Assembly: GCA_964371655.1 (NCBI GenBank) | Contig: CAYJOD010000045.1 | Location: 1 to 48,681 of the forward strand | DNA from: CAZGSN01 sp964371655 | GTDB lineage: Bacteria; Desulfobacterota; Binatia; HRBIN30 | DNA length: 48,681 bases | Direction of reading: 5' to 3' | Part shown: positions 23,406 through 34,229 of the stretch, piece after piece | How positions within the stretch are numbered: the first letter of the stretch is position 1 | How the letters are laid out: each line of letters starts with the position of its first letter | Program-made: the position numbers and the translations under genes | Notes under the pieces: generated by a model | The model's database searches: none | Seen by the model: the letters and a program-made list of their open reading frames with translations, nothing else | Told to the model about the DNA's origin: nothing

Positions 23406-24093
23406 AGGCTTTCCCTTCTTCGCGGAGTTGTCTTGTTGCCAAATTCAAGCGGCGCCGCTGCGAGCAGCGGCGTCGCCACGCGGGATGAGACCATTCATCC
23501 GTGCATGACCCAAGTCAAGAAGATCCCCGCAGATGCGCGTGGTAGAGGCCGAGCGTGGAGCGGAGGGCGATGGTACCGCGCCTCGAACGACGTCGATCGT
23601 CACGCGCGAGGAGACGCGCGAATCATCTGAGGGCAGACGTAGCGACAATGCGGTCGATTTGCCCGAGAAAAAAGTGAATGGTTGTTATGAGTCTGGGAAG
23701 AAACAACTCAGCACGTAGCGCGAACCGCAGCCGCGGTTTGTGGGGACGTAAACGAAGAAGTGATTTGAACAGGAGCCAACGGAGGCAACAGAGGGAGAAT
23801 TTGAGAAAACGGAGAGGCACGCCTCTGTTCTCTTCCGCCGTCGCGCGCGACGGCGGGCCGTGCTCTCCTGTTGATGGCTGCCCGAGTCCCCTTCGAACAA
23901 ATATCCTGCGTCGTTCCGCCTTCGAGTCGAACCCCATAAAACCACACGGCGTCGCGGATATGATTGGATCTCACTCCTCCGCTCGCGTGATCATCAAGTC
24001 ATCTTTGGCCGTCGAGGAACGGGGAAGACTCATGCGTTGCTGTATCTCGCAGGGTCCCGCCCAACGTTTGACTCTTGCCAAGAGCCTCTTTGG
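23406..24093. other. Intergenic region upstream of sdhC (688 bp)
   Basis: I see no convincing gene here. The first 100 bases must carry the sdhCAB promoter. The stretch around 23762-23877 is a palindromic repeat, described separately. The remainder shows only short frames with no recognisable motif or ribosome site. Confidence 0.5.
23762..23877. repeat. Dispersed-type palindrome with 22-bp perfect GC core
   Basis: The left side GATTTGAACAGGAGCCAACG and GGCAACAGAGGGAG pairs loosely with CCTCTGTTCTCTTCC and GTGCTCTCCTGTTG on the right. At 23835-23856 there is a 22-base perfect palindrome centred on GTCGCGCGCGAC. Similar AACAGGAG-CAACAGAG hairpins are common between genes in other bacteria; this is the only copy here. 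Confidence 0.5.
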
Positions 24094-24726
24094 CTACATG
24101 GTTATCTGACCGATTCCGAAGTGGAGCTTCTTGATACCGGTTCCCACCGGTGAGCACGACGTAGGGTCTGTGCAGCACTGCCCGAACATATTGAGAATGT
24201 CTTCTGCGGAAATCACAAGGAGCGCCGGCGTCGCACCCGCAAATGCGCTACCGGGCACCAGAGTGCCCGCGGCGGTGAAGCTGCCGTAAACACTCGCCCC
24301 AATTGGGACCAGCGCCGAGACTAAGCCACTCGAATCGGGGGTAAACGTGGTCGCACTAAAGTCAAGCTCCTGACCCCTCGCAGTCTTCCACCTGAAGACA
24401 ATGTTACCCGCGACGCTAAAGCCCCCGGCTAAGCTGGCGCAACTCGCGCCGCTGGTCACGGTAAGCTTTGCAGACAACTTACCGGACAGCACTCGCAGCG
24501 CCGGGTCGGCACCGCTGACCGTGCAACCGCCCAGCGCCGCCTTGATCTTGAGCACCGTATCCGGTTGCGACGTTTCCGTGAGCAGTGGTTTTGCCGAGAC
24601 AGTTCCGATGAGTGTGTTGCACGTGATCGATGCCGTCGACGTATCGTATGTCGTCGTCGCTCCACCGGTCACGGGGACAACAGACAACAGAAACGCCACC
24701 AGCGTGGCGAGGATACTCTTGCCCAT
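24094..24726 (-). CDS. Secreted protein of unknown function
   Basis: The start is ATG 24726, preceded by GGAGGTATATT, a strong ribosome site. The 210-residue product starts with a signal peptide (GKSILATLVAFLLSVVPVTG). The mature part is rich in Ser, Thr, Gly and Ala, looks all-beta, and has several Cys (ITCNTLIGTV, LGGCTVSGAD, SGASCASLAGG, GQCCTDPTSC) that could form disulfides. I do not recognise a family. It follows another small secreted protein gene on the same strand by 56 bases, so the two may form a secreted pair. Confidence 0.7.
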   Translation of the reverse strand: MGKSILATLVAFLLSVVPVTGGATTTYDTSTASITCNTLIGTVSAKPLLTETSQPDTVLKIKAALGGCTVSGADPALRVLSGKLSAKLTVTSGASCASLAGGFSVAGNIVFRWKTARGQELDFSATTFTPDSSGLVSALVPIGASVYGSFTAAGTLVPGSAFAGATPALLVISAEDILNMFGQCCTDPTSCSPVGTGIKKLHFGIGQITM

Positions 24727-24782
24727 AATATACCTCCGGGTTCTCTGCCGGGCCGGCAGTTTCGTTGACGTCACGGGAGAGA

Positions 24783-25022
24783 TCACAAGCCGCCGCGGCC
24801 AGCGCGGACGTAGTTATGGTTGGGCCCCTTGTTGTCGGCTCCCACCTGGCCCCCGGAGTAGAAGGGCGCGACCCACGCACGCCCCGGTACCGTCGTACTG
24901 GCGTAGGAAGTAGTCGACCTGTAGAGGTAGGGTGCCGTCGTTGCCCCCTGAGCCGTACCGACCCAGCCGCCGGCCAGAGCGGTCAGGGCCAACCCTGTAA
25001 ACCACTTTGATGAGGGCGACAT
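24783..25022 (-). CDS. Small secreted protein of unknown function
   Basis: A 79-residue product from ATG 25022, with AAAGGTGGG nine bases upstream. The N-terminus SSKWFTGLALTALAGGWVG is a signal peptide with likely cleavage after AQG-A. The mature 50 residues are rich in Tyr, Ser, Thr and Gly (TTAPYLYRSTTSYASTTVPG, YSGGQVGADNKGPNHNYVR) and have no Cys. No family is recognised. It precedes the gene for another secreted protein. It could be the remaining start of a longer, frame-broken gene, but the ribosome site and signal sequence argue for a real product. Confidence 0.5.
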   Translation of the reverse strand: MSPSSKWFTGLALTALAGGWVGTAQGATTAPYLYRSTTSYASTTVPGRAWVAPFYSGGQVGADNKGPNHNYVRAGRGGL

Positions 25023-25519
25023 TGTCAGCCCACCTTTCGGAGGAAGGCAAATGCATCAAGTACGCCTGGTCGCCACCCTTGCTAGGCAGGCGAGAATCGT
25101 CGGAACCGTTCCTAGTATCTCCCCAGATTAGGAAGCCCGAGTCGCGCCTTAGAGAAGCGCAAGTCGCTGGTTTCTCCGCCACCCACCCACACCACGCGTT
25201 GCCCATGCTGGAGCTTGCGCGACAGCTCGGCCCTGACCGTCGACTATAGTGGGGAGTTGACGTGCAGGCGCTCATCGGGGGCGACCTCTATTTCGCCGGG
25301 AGGATTACCGAACCTGTGCACGATGAGCCGCGCTGGCTGGCTCTCTGATCTCCCGCCTCAAGTTGGAACAGGAGATCGGAGTTCCCCCGCGATTCAGGGC
25401 GAACTTCACCCTCAACCCATAAGCAGCGCTGCCCGGCTTGCCGCACTGTGGTCAAAATGATTAATAGGCCCCGCCGCTCTCGCGGTTACTCATCGACGAA
25501 CGAATAGGAAGGAGTCGCT
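25023..25519. other. Intergenic region between secreted-protein genes and mdh (about 500 bp)
   Basis: No frame here is convincing. The plus strand around 25250-25350 reads VDVQALIGGDLYFAGRITEP, which looks protein-like and could be the worn end of a former gene. The last 80 bases are AT-richer (AAAATGATTAATAGG) and should contain the mdh promoter. AGGAAGGAG precedes the mdh start. Confidence 0.4.
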
Positions 25520-26458
25520 ATGGCCCGGAAGAAGATCGCCCTGATTGGGGCGGGGATGATTGGTGGAACTCTGGCACACCTGAGCGTTCTCAAGCGACTC
25601 GGTGACGTCGTTCTCTTCGATGTGATCGACGGCGTGCCGCAAGGCAAGGCGCTCGACCTGCTCGAGTCCGGGCCCATCGAGGGCTTCGACGCCAGCATCA
25701 TCGGAACAACCAAGTACGACGACATTGTCGGCGCCGATGTTTGCATCGTCACCGCGGGATTGCCGCGCAAGCCGGGAATGAGCCGCGACGACCTGCTGTC
25801 CAAGAACGTTTCGATCATCCGCACCGTCGCCACCAGCATCAAGGAATTCGCGCCCAACGCCTTCGTCATCGTGATCACCAATCCCCTTGATGCGATGGTC
25901 ACGGCGATGAAACGCATCACCGGGTTCCCCAAGCAGCGCGTCGTCGGCCAAGCCGGCGTTCTCGACTCCTCGCGCTATCGCACCTTCATCGCCATGGAGC
26001 TCGGGGTCTCTGTGCAAAGCGTCGAGGCCACCGTGCTCGGCGGCCACGGCGACGACATGGTGCCGGTGCGCAGCTACTGTCACGTCGGCGGCGTGCCGGT
26101 GGCGAAGCTCATTTCGTCGGAGCGGCTCGATGCCATCGAAGCGCGTGTGCGTCAGGCCGGCGGTGAGATCGTCAACCTACTGAAGACTTCGGCCTTCTAC
26201 TCCCCCGCGCATGCGGCGATTCAGATGGCCGAGGCCTATCTCCTCGATCGCAAGCAGATCCTTCCGGCGGCCGCCTTGCTGGAAGGTGAATACGGCGTCA
26301 ACGGCTTCTACGTCGGCGTGCCGGTGCAAATCGGTGCCGGTGGCGTCGAGAAGGTGATCGAGATCGAGCTCTCGGGCGACGAGAAGAAGGCTCTCGACGT
26401 GTCGGTAAGCCACGTTCGCGAGCTCGTCGAAGCGTCGGAGAAGTTCCTGACGGCGTGA
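25520..26458 (+). CDS. mdh: Malate dehydrogenase (LDH-like type)
   Basis: A 312-residue NAD-dependent dehydrogenase. The NAD site is ALIGAGMIGGTLAHL with the ribose-binding Asp in VVLFDVIDG. The substrate-loop Arg residues are in TAGLPRKPGMSRDDLL, the Asn in IVITNPLDAM, a further Arg in LDSSRYRTFIA, and the catalytic His in VLGGHGDDMV. The Arg-rich loop (LPRKPGMSR) marks malate rather than lactate specificity. It interconverts malate and oxaloacetate in the cytosol. sucC follows 166 bases downstream on the same strand, separated by a palindrome, so cotranscription is likely. AGGAAGGAG is placed correctly before ATG 25520. Confidence 0.96.
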   Translation: MARKKIALIGAGMIGGTLAHLSVLKRLGDVVLFDVIDGVPQGKALDLLESGPIEGFDASIIGTTKYDDIVGADVCIVTAGLPRKPGMSRDDLLSKNVSIIRTVATSIKEFAPNAFVIVITNPLDAMVTAMKRITGFPKQRVVGQAGVLDSSRYRTFIAMELGVSVQSVEATVLGGHGDDMVPVRSYCHVGGVPVAKLISSERLDAIEARVRQAGGEIVNLLKTSAFYSPAHAAIQMAEAYLLDRKQILPAAALLEGEYGVNGFYVGVPVQIGAGGVEKVIEIELSGDEKKALDVSVSHVRELVEASEKFLTA

Positions 26459-26483
26459 TCGTGGTTCTTTCGGAAGGGGCGAG

Positions 26484-26613
26484 TTGCCGGTGACCAGTGA
26501 CCGGTTAGCCGGTTGCCGGTCGCCTGTATGCCTGTTACCGGATGCCCGGTAAACCGGGTACCGGATTCTGCCCCCGAAGGCCGAGACCCAAGTTCCGAGA
26601 TCCAAGCCCCGAA
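26484..26613. repeat. Low-complexity palindromic tract built on CCGGTTGCCGGT
   Basis: Units such as TTGCCGGTGACCAGTGACCGG, shortened and varied as AGCCGGTTGCCGGTCGCC, are followed by CGGATGCCCGGTAAACCGGG and GAGACCCAAGTTCCGAGATC. Many of these are self-complementary. It fills the gap between mdh and sucC. Confidence 0.55.
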
Positions 26614-26624
26614 ACGGAGACTAG

Positions 26625-27788
<1,164 letters not shown>

Positions 27789-27866
27789 CGAGCCGTTCGA
27801 AAACATATCTGGTGACCGCTGGCTCTCGCACAGCTTCGAAGAGCCGCGAGAACCGGAATAGCAAAA

Positions 27867-27901
27867 GGCTGCGCGACCTCACGGTCACGCAGCCTTTTTT
27901 T
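27867..27901 (+). terminator. Intrinsic terminator after sucC
   Basis: The stem GGCTGCGCGACC (27867-27878) pairs with GGTCACGCAGCC (27883-27894) with one C-A mismatch and a four-base loop, followed by seven T. It ends the mdh-sucC transcript. It confirms that no sucD belongs to this unit. Confidence 0.92.
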
Positions 27902-28251
27902 GGGGACGGCTGCCAGAGTACCGGTCCCGCTTGTTCACACAACCTGTGGAAAAACTGTGGATGGAGCATCGCTGCGGCGCTCCTGGCAAGGTTTTCCGTG
28001 AAATGCGGACTTTTACAGCAGCTCAATTGCGAGACGAATTCAATAAGTATTCAGTGACTTAAATGAAATGTTTCAAGTACAGCATTGGGTTACGCCACGA
28101 TTGCCCGCGGAACCATGATTCGAATGCGACTGTTGATATCGGCCATCTATTAGGCCCGATTTCGGATCCCTTCACCACGGAGAGTAAGCCCCGCCGCTGG
28201 CCAGAGCTCGTCATAGAAAAGCTACGCGATAGATGAACTCATCAGGTGAAT
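27902..28251. other. Intergenic region after the sucC terminator
   Basis: No gene is supported. The region is AT-richer than its surroundings, for example GAATTCAATAAGTATTCAG and TTAAATGAAATGTTTCAAG near 28035-28075. Two genes converge on it, so a promoter is not required, and the drop in GC remains unexplained. Confidence 0.4.
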
Positions 28252-28358
28252 TTCGCCACAGAGGACACCGAGGACACAGAGAAGGAACGGAGGCGGGGGG
28301 CATCCCCTCTTCTGGTCTCTTTTCTCTCTGCGGTCTCGGTGTCCTCTGCGGTGAGAAG
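28252..28358. repeat. Palindromic repeat of the CACAGAGGACACCGAGGACA family
   Basis: The left arm CGCCACAGAGGACACCGAGG pairs with CTCGGTGTCCTCTGCGGTG on the right, and the inner AGAGAAGG pairs with the TTTTCTCTCTG side. It lies just past the stop of the lipoprotein gene at 28372 and could form the 3' end of its transcript. Confidence 0.7.
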
Positions 28359-28371
28359 TCGGAGGTCGGGC

Positions 28372-29187
28372 TCAGAGGTCTTCGCGAATGATCACGTCCT
28401 TGGTTCCCGACTGCGTATCCCGCAAGGCCCCATTGACGAATAGCTGGACCTGCAGGAACTCGTCTGCGGCAGCACGAAAAATGGCGCTGACGTTGTGCTT
28501 GGCGGAGTTCAGGAAGTAGACCGACGGCGAATCGTCGCCAACCAGATAGGTCGCCCCAAGATCGCCGACCGACCCGAGTACCGATCTTCCAAACACCGTG
28601 GTCGGGGGTGCTCCCCCCACCGAGCACGACGTCCCGCTGACGGGCACACAAACCTCGAAGCGCACGTCCGGATCGGCGAAGCCCTTTGTAGCCAGCGCCC
28701 CGCTTCCGGGTGGGTACTCGATGGCGAGCCGCTTTTCGCACACCTCTTCCGCGGCGCAGTCGGTATCCGACAGGCACGAGGCGCCACTCGGATCCGGCAT
28801 GCACGCCACCGCCGAGCTGCGACAGAGACCGGACTGTCCCGCCGTCTCGAAGGTCAGCCGCACCTGCCCCGGCAGGTTGCTCGAATCGGCGGTGAAGACG
28901 ACGGTCATGTCGCCGCCGCTGTGCCGGCAAAGCTCTGCCGAGTACGGACCGGGCGCCCCTTCGACCATGAAACGCACCGGACCCTGTGTCGAGTACACGG
29001 TGTCCGCGACGAGCCGGCGCTGGAAACCTCCGGCACTCATCGACAACAAGGCAAACGTACCACCACCGTCCTGCTGAACCCGGTACTGAACCTCCGAGAA
29101 CTGCTCCGGCTGAGATCCGGACTCGCCACAGGCGAGCAAGAGCAAGGGTAGTGCGACGAGCAGGGACGTACGTAGAAATGTGATCAT
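28372..29187 (-). CDS. Lipoprotein of unknown function, Cys-rich
   Basis: The likely start is ATG 29187. The 271-residue product begins with a lipoprotein signal (RTSLLVALPLLLLAC) with the lipidated Cys at about 19. The mature part has many paired Cys, for example LSDTDCAAEEVCEKR and VCVPVSGTSCSVGG. This resembles the DxDC patterns of extracellular proteins from deltaproteobacteria and myxobacteria. The C-terminal region looks beta-rich (DEFLQVQLFVNGALRDTQSG). The frame is open further upstream into the MITE-like element, but that extension lacks a signal peptide and is rejected. The protein should be held at the outer or inner membrane; function unknown. Confidence 0.72.
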   Translation of the reverse strand: MITFLRTSLLVALPLLLLACGESGSQPEQFSEVQYRVQQDGGGTFALLSMSAGGFQRRLVADTVYSTQGPVRFMVEGAPGPYSAELCRHSGGDMTVVFTADSSNLPGQVRLTFETAGQSGLCRSSAVACMPDPSGASCLSDTDCAAEEVCEKRLAIEYPPGSGALATKGFADPDVRFEVCVPVSGTSCSVGGAPPTTVFGRSVLGSVGDLGATYLVGDDSPSVYFLNSAKHNVSAIFRAAADEFLQVQLFVNGALRDTQSGTKDVIIREDL

Positions 29188-29297
29188 TCGAGGTGGCGCG
29201 GTTCTGTCAGGATTTGGGCATACGGTCAAGATTCTCAAAGCGCTCCTGAGATTCGGAGCAGGTTTCAGCCTCGGGTCGTGGCCACGCTCGCCAGAAG

Positions 29298-29440
29298 TTG
29301 TCTCAAAACCCGCGCCCAGCCCGACCCCGCGGCCGAGCCGGCCGCGCTCCCGGCGATTTCCTGAAACAATTCGCGGGTGGAACGTCATCGCTGGGAGCGC
29401 GGGCGACTCGCCCGCATCAGTCGATCAAGTTTTGAGACAA
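29298..29440. mobile_element. MITE-like element, copy 2 (143 bp, inverted to copy 1)
   Basis: Ends TTGTCTCAAAAC (29298-29309) and GTTTTGAGACAA (29429-29440) are a perfect 12-base terminal inverted repeat. The body is nearly identical to copy 1 at 5932-6074 in the opposite direction, and the length is the same. CTCGCCAGA occurs on both sides (29287-29295 and 29442-29450) and could be a 9-base target duplication. Confidence 0.85.
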
Positions 29441-29441
29441 C

Positions 29442-29650
29442 CTCGCCAGAGCGTGGAGCGGCTGGAATCCAAGCATGAATCTGCTGACAAGCAGCGGATG
29501 CCACGGCCTGGCGGCCGCGGCTACATCTGCACCGACTTTACGCCCGCAATTGTAGCCGCGCTCGCCAGAGCGTGGCAGTCCGTGGAATCGAAGCACGGAT
29601 CTACTGACACACAGCGAACGCCACGGCCTTGGCGGCCGCGGCTACAATTA
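29442..29650. repeat. Two tandem copies of a REP-like palindromic unit
   Basis: Unit A (29442-29524) and unit B (about 29552-29650) share CTCGCCAGAGCGTGG, GGAATC-AAGCA, CTGACA and CCACGGCC-TGGCGGCCGCGG. In each, the start (GCTCGCCAGAGCGTGGC) and end (GCCACGGCCTTGGCGGCCGC) can pair. They lie beside the MITE-like element and upstream of the zincin gene. Confidence 0.65.
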
Positions 29651-29721
29651 AGGCCTCAAACCTACTCCAAATCACAGAAGCGCTCTCGGCGGACCTGATG
29701 TTGTGAGCTAGAGTCGCCGCG

Positions 29722-30090
29722 ATGGATCGCGACACGTTCGCCGCGGTGGTTGAAGAAGTACTTGAGAATCTCCCGGAGGAGTTCTCTCGTCATCTCGACA
29801 ACGTCGCGGTCCTCATCGAAGACGAACCGTCGGCGCCGCTGTTGCGCTCGCTGGGGATGAACCCACGCCGCGATCTCCTGTTCGGGCTGTATCAAGGCAC
29901 TCCGCTCGACCGCCGCGGCGCAACCCATGGCAACGCGCTTCCCGACACCATCACCATCTACTACCGGCCGCTGCTGCGCGCGTGCACGACACCGGTGCAG
30001 CTACGACGCGAGATTCGCAAGACCGTGATTCACGAGATCGGGCACTACTTCGGTTTGGATGAGGACGAAATCGCGCGCCTCGGCTACTGA
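29722..30090 (+). CDS. Minimal zincin metallopeptidase-family protein
   Basis: A 122-residue protein with the zinc site TVIHEIGHYFGLDEDEIARL, that is HExxH followed by a Glu or Asp ligand within ELD-like sequence. The N-terminus FAAVVEEVLENLPEEFSRHL and middle VAVLIEDEP are typical of the small DUF1025/zincin-like family (acidic metallopeptidase-like proteins) found across bacteria. Cytoplasmic and without signal peptide. The physiological substrate is not known. Length is normal for the family. Confidence 0.88.
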   Translation: MDRDTFAAVVEEVLENLPEEFSRHLDNVAVLIEDEPSAPLLRSLGMNPRRDLLFGLYQGTPLDRRGATHGNALPDTITIYYRPLLRACTTPVQLRREIRKTVIHEIGHYFGLDEDEIARLGY

Positions 30091-30101
30091 GCAAGAAGAA
30101 G

Positions 30102-30370
30102 ATTTCACCGCAGAGACGCAGAGAAGGAAGTACTTCAATTACTGCTGGGTCTCCCGGCAAGCTGACTAATGCGTGCAAGGCGAAGGTGGATCCCTCACCC
30201 CCGCCCTCTCCCGCAGTGATGCGGGACAGGGGGTGCCTCCAAACATTGGTGCCGGCTTGGGTTGCGGACGTCAGCGCGCGCTGCGCAACGCTGGGTCAGA
30301 ACCTGCGGATTGTCCAGCACGTGATGCTCGCCGAGCGTTGACTCTGCGTCTCGGCGCCTCTGCGGTGAAG
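30102..30370. repeat. Split palindromic repeat of the CACCGCAGAGACGCAGAG family
   Basis: The left arm TTTCACCGCAGAGACGCAGA (30103-30122) and the right arm at 30341-30370 (ACTCTGCGTCTCGGCGCCTC, then TGCGGTGAAG) are inverted. About 220 bases separate them, more than in the other copies. The inside carries CCCTCACCCCCGCCCTCTCC, a sequence typical of another dispersed repeat, so one repeat may have inserted into the other. No gene is seen between 30091 and 30447. Confidence 0.6.
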
Positions 30371-30447
30371 CGCTTCTTCCAAGTGAGCGAAGCGCAACGC
30401 TTACGTGGACACCCTTCGACCGCACCGGCTTCGCCTTCGACCGGCTC

Positions 30448-31809
<1,362 letters not shown>

Positions 31810-31933
31810 GGTTCGAGTCGGCGCGAGTCGAAGGGCACGGAATCAGAAGCCGACGCGATCGCAGGACGACATCCCGAGTTGATCGGTGCAAGGTCTGCCA
31901 CCCCATGTCCTTTGCGGTTCTCGATTGACCACA

Positions 31934-33538
31934 CTAGATCGACGCCGACATCTCCCCGAGACCGAGCGGCGATTCGGAGGGGCATGGGAATTCGATGGTG
32001 AACGTCGTACCACGATTGACCTGGCTCTCGACGCGAATCTCGCCGCGATAGCGCCGCACCACGGAATGCACGACCGACAGGCCTAGACCGGTCCCCTGTC
32101 CGGGTGCCTTGGTCGTAAAGAAGGGGTTGAAGATATCCTGCAAATGCTCGGCGGGAATGCCGACACCGGTATCGGCAAACTCGAGCTGGACGCGGCCGTC
32201 GACGAGGGGCGCGGTGCGCAGCCGCAGCTCTCCTCCACTCGGCATGGCTTGCACGGCATTGGTGATGAGATTGAGAAAGATCTGGCGCAGGCCGTTCTGA
32301 TTGGCCAGGCAGTTGCCCAGTGGGCCGAACTCGGTGGTCACGCGCACACCGTTGTTCTTCAGGCTCTTGTTCATCAACTGCAGCGTGCGGCGCAGCAGAT
32401 CGTTGATGTCGACAACCTCGAGCTCGGCGCGCGATTCGCGCGAGAACTCGAGTAAGTTGTGAATGATCTCCTGCGCCCGCGCCATCTCCTCCTTGGCGAT
32501 GCGCAGGTCCTCGATGACGTCGGAATTGTCCGAATCGACGATCTCACCGAGATCGTACAGGGCATTGGCGATGATCCCCAACGGATTGCGGATCTCGTGC
32601 GCGATGCCGGCGGCGAGCTGCCCGATCGCCGCCATCTTCTCGGACTGAATCAGCTGGCTCTCCAGCCGGTGGCGCTCGGACGTATCGACGCAAATCGTCT
32701 GGAAGAAATGGTGGTGGCCGTACTCGATGCGCCCGACGTTGAAGAACACTGGCACCAGCCTCTGATCGCTGGCGCGCAGGTGTAAGTTGTCGCTGTGCGA
32801 GTGACCCTTGGCGCGCGCGTCGGCGAGCAGCTGCTTGATGCGTGCGTGCTCGACGAAGGGGATCAGGTCCCAAATCGTCATCTGCAGCAACTGGTCGCGC
32901 GAGAAGCGCACCATCTTCTCACCGACAAGATTGGCTTCGAGAATGACGGCGCTGTCCTCGGCGAGCGTGAAGGTTCCCGCCGGTAGCTGATACAGCCACT
33001 TGCGGTAGGTATCCTCCTGCTGCAGGAGCTCTTCCTCGCGACCGGCTACGAAGAAGTCAGTCACGTACATGATGCGTTCGTTGAAGTCTTGCTCGAGCAG
33101 CGCCAGCAGTTGATCACGCTTGCCGGCGTCGGCGGCGTAGGTGGAACGAATACCCTCGTCGACGATCTGCTTCAGCTTCATTTGGGCGGCCAGGAATCGC
33201 GATGCGGGGAAATGGGAGATGAAACCGTGGCGCGCGTGGCGATGCAGATACTCGTAGGTCTCGCGATTGTTTGGATCCTCGAGATGGCGAATCCAGCGCA
33301 GCGCCGCGTCGTGCATCCACTCCTGCACTTCCGGCCATTGCGACTCCTGGATCGCGAAGGCTGCACCGATCACACGCATCCAGGTGTCGAGCACGCGTGG
33401 CAGACGAGTGCGGATGAATGCGGCGAGCTCCACCCGCAAGCCACTACCCGTCGATTCCAGCGGCCCCAGCGCGCAACGGCGCATGTAGCCGTCGATATAC
33501 TTGAAGTGCTCCAGCGAGGGCTCAACGCTTCGTGCCAT
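31934..33538 (-). CDS. Cytoplasmic sensor histidine kinase with RsbRD-like N-terminal domain and PAS
   Basis: The likely start is ATG 33538, giving 534 residues. Residues about 30-165 are helical with TRLPRVLDTWMRVIGAAFAI and MKLKQIVDEGIRSTYAADAG, resembling the RsbRD/RsbT co-antagonist N-terminal fold. A PAS domain follows (GTFTLAEDSAVILEANLVGE, QTICVDTSERHRLESQL). The kinase core has GIAHEIRNPLGIIANAL (phosphorylated His about 314), NQNGLRQIFLNLITNAVQAM, FADTGVGIPAEHL and TGLGLSVVHSVV. There are no membrane helices, so it senses an internal signal. The response regulator gene lies 124 bases downstream on the same strand; the two form a pair. Confidence 0.92.
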   Translation of the reverse strand: MARSVEPSLEHFKYIDGYMRRCALGPLESTGSGLRVELAAFIRTRLPRVLDTWMRVIGAAFAIQESQWPEVQEWMHDAALRWIRHLEDPNNRETYEYLHRHARHGFISHFPASRFLAAQMKLKQIVDEGIRSTYAADAGKRDQLLALLEQDFNERIMYVTDFFVAGREEELLQQEDTYRKWLYQLPAGTFTLAEDSAVILEANLVGEKMVRFSRDQLLQMTIWDLIPFVEHARIKQLLADARAKGHSHSDNLHLRASDQRLVPVFFNVGRIEYGHHHFFQTICVDTSERHRLESQLIQSEKMAAIGQLAAGIAHEIRNPLGIIANALYDLGEIVDSDNSDVIEDLRIAKEEMARAQEIIHNLLEFSRESRAELEVVDINDLLRRTLQLMNKSLKNNGVRVTTEFGPLGNCLANQNGLRQIFLNLITNAVQAMPSGGELRLRTAPLVDGRVQLEFADTGVGIPAEHLQDIFNPFFTTKAPGQGTGLGLSVVHSVVRRYRGEIRVESQVNRGTTFTIEFPCPSESPLGLGEMSASI

Positions 33539-33618
33539 GCGAGAAGATCTCTGAGTGCAGCTTGCCGCCACCACCTCCCGAGGTGATGGCGGCAAGCTGA
33601 CGCTTCATAGCCTTCGAA

Positions 33619-33972
33619 TCACTGCACGACCAGCTGCCCGCCGATGTGCGCCGGATGCAGCTGGCAATTGATCGGAAAGATGCCCGCCTTGTCGGCGACG
33701 AATTCCACCGTCTGCGGCTCGCCGCGGGTGACCACCGCCGCGACGTTGAAGGCCGGCACCGTCCATCCATGCTGGTTTGGATCCGACTTCACGTTGTTGA
33801 TGAGCTTTACCTTCACCGTGTCGCCCTTGTGGACGACCAGTGTCGACGGCACCCAGACCTTCGAGCCCTCGAATTCGATGTTCACGACGGTGAATTGGAC
33901 GGTCTCCGCACGCGCCGCTCCGGCCGCGAGCAAGGCAACCCCAAACACGCCTGCCAACAGAACCTTGTGCAT
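33619..33972 (-). CDS. Exported cupredoxin-domain protein
   Basis: The start ATG 33972 has AGGAGGTGTGCC directly upstream. The 117-residue product has a signal peptide (VLLAGVFGVALLAAGAARAE) and one cupredoxin domain. Type-1 copper ligands can be assigned: His in DPNQHGWTVPAF, then Cys and His residues in INCQLHPAHIGGQLVV, where a second His replaces the usual Met. The protein is periplasmic and would carry electrons or bind copper. It lies directly upstream of the kinase gene on the same strand (80-base gap), so cotranscription is possible. Whether the two-component system senses copper or redox stress is inference. Confidence 0.87.
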   Translation of the reverse strand: MHKVLLAGVFGVALLAAGAARAETVQFTVVNIEFEGSKVWVPSTLVVHKGDTVKVKLINNVKSDPNQHGWTVPAFNVAAVVTRGEPQTVEFVADKAGIFPINCQLHPAHIGGQLVVQ

Positions 33973-34161
33973 GGCACACCTCCTAGATGATTTATTCACG
34001 GCCCCATCTCGCCACAGGCAGAGCTGCATTTCAACCCGCGGGAGATTTGAACGAGCAACCTTCCGAATCTTGTCGGCACACGAAGATCCTGGAAAACCAA
34101 ATCGTCCCGAACAACGGATGTCACCGATTTCATGGATCGGAAGGCTATTCGAGTTTCAGCC

Positions 34162-34229
34162 GGCTTTGCACATTTAGTCTCCATTTTCCTCGATTTATTG
34201 TGCAACCTTGATTTCTGCACAAAAAGTCG
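34162..34229. repeat. Left end of the transposon: TIR and subterminal motifs
   Basis: The TIR contains TGCACATTTAGTC (34167-34179), and a second copy, TGCACAAAAAGTCG, follows at 34216-34229 in the same sense. TTGTGCAA-like sequence lies between them at about 34198-34205. The transposase stop codon (34195) is inside this end. These are the likely transposase binding sites. Confidence 0.7.

Noticed and set aside
23900..23945. Possible tRNA-like sequence around CCTTCGAGTCGAACCCC
   Set aside because: It recalls a T-arm, but no acceptor stem, anticodon arm or D-arm can be placed around it.
29188..29388. 5' extension of the lipoprotein gene into the MITE-like element
   Set aside because: The extension places 67 residues, encoded mostly by the repeat element, before a good lipoprotein signal; ATG 29187 is the sensible start.
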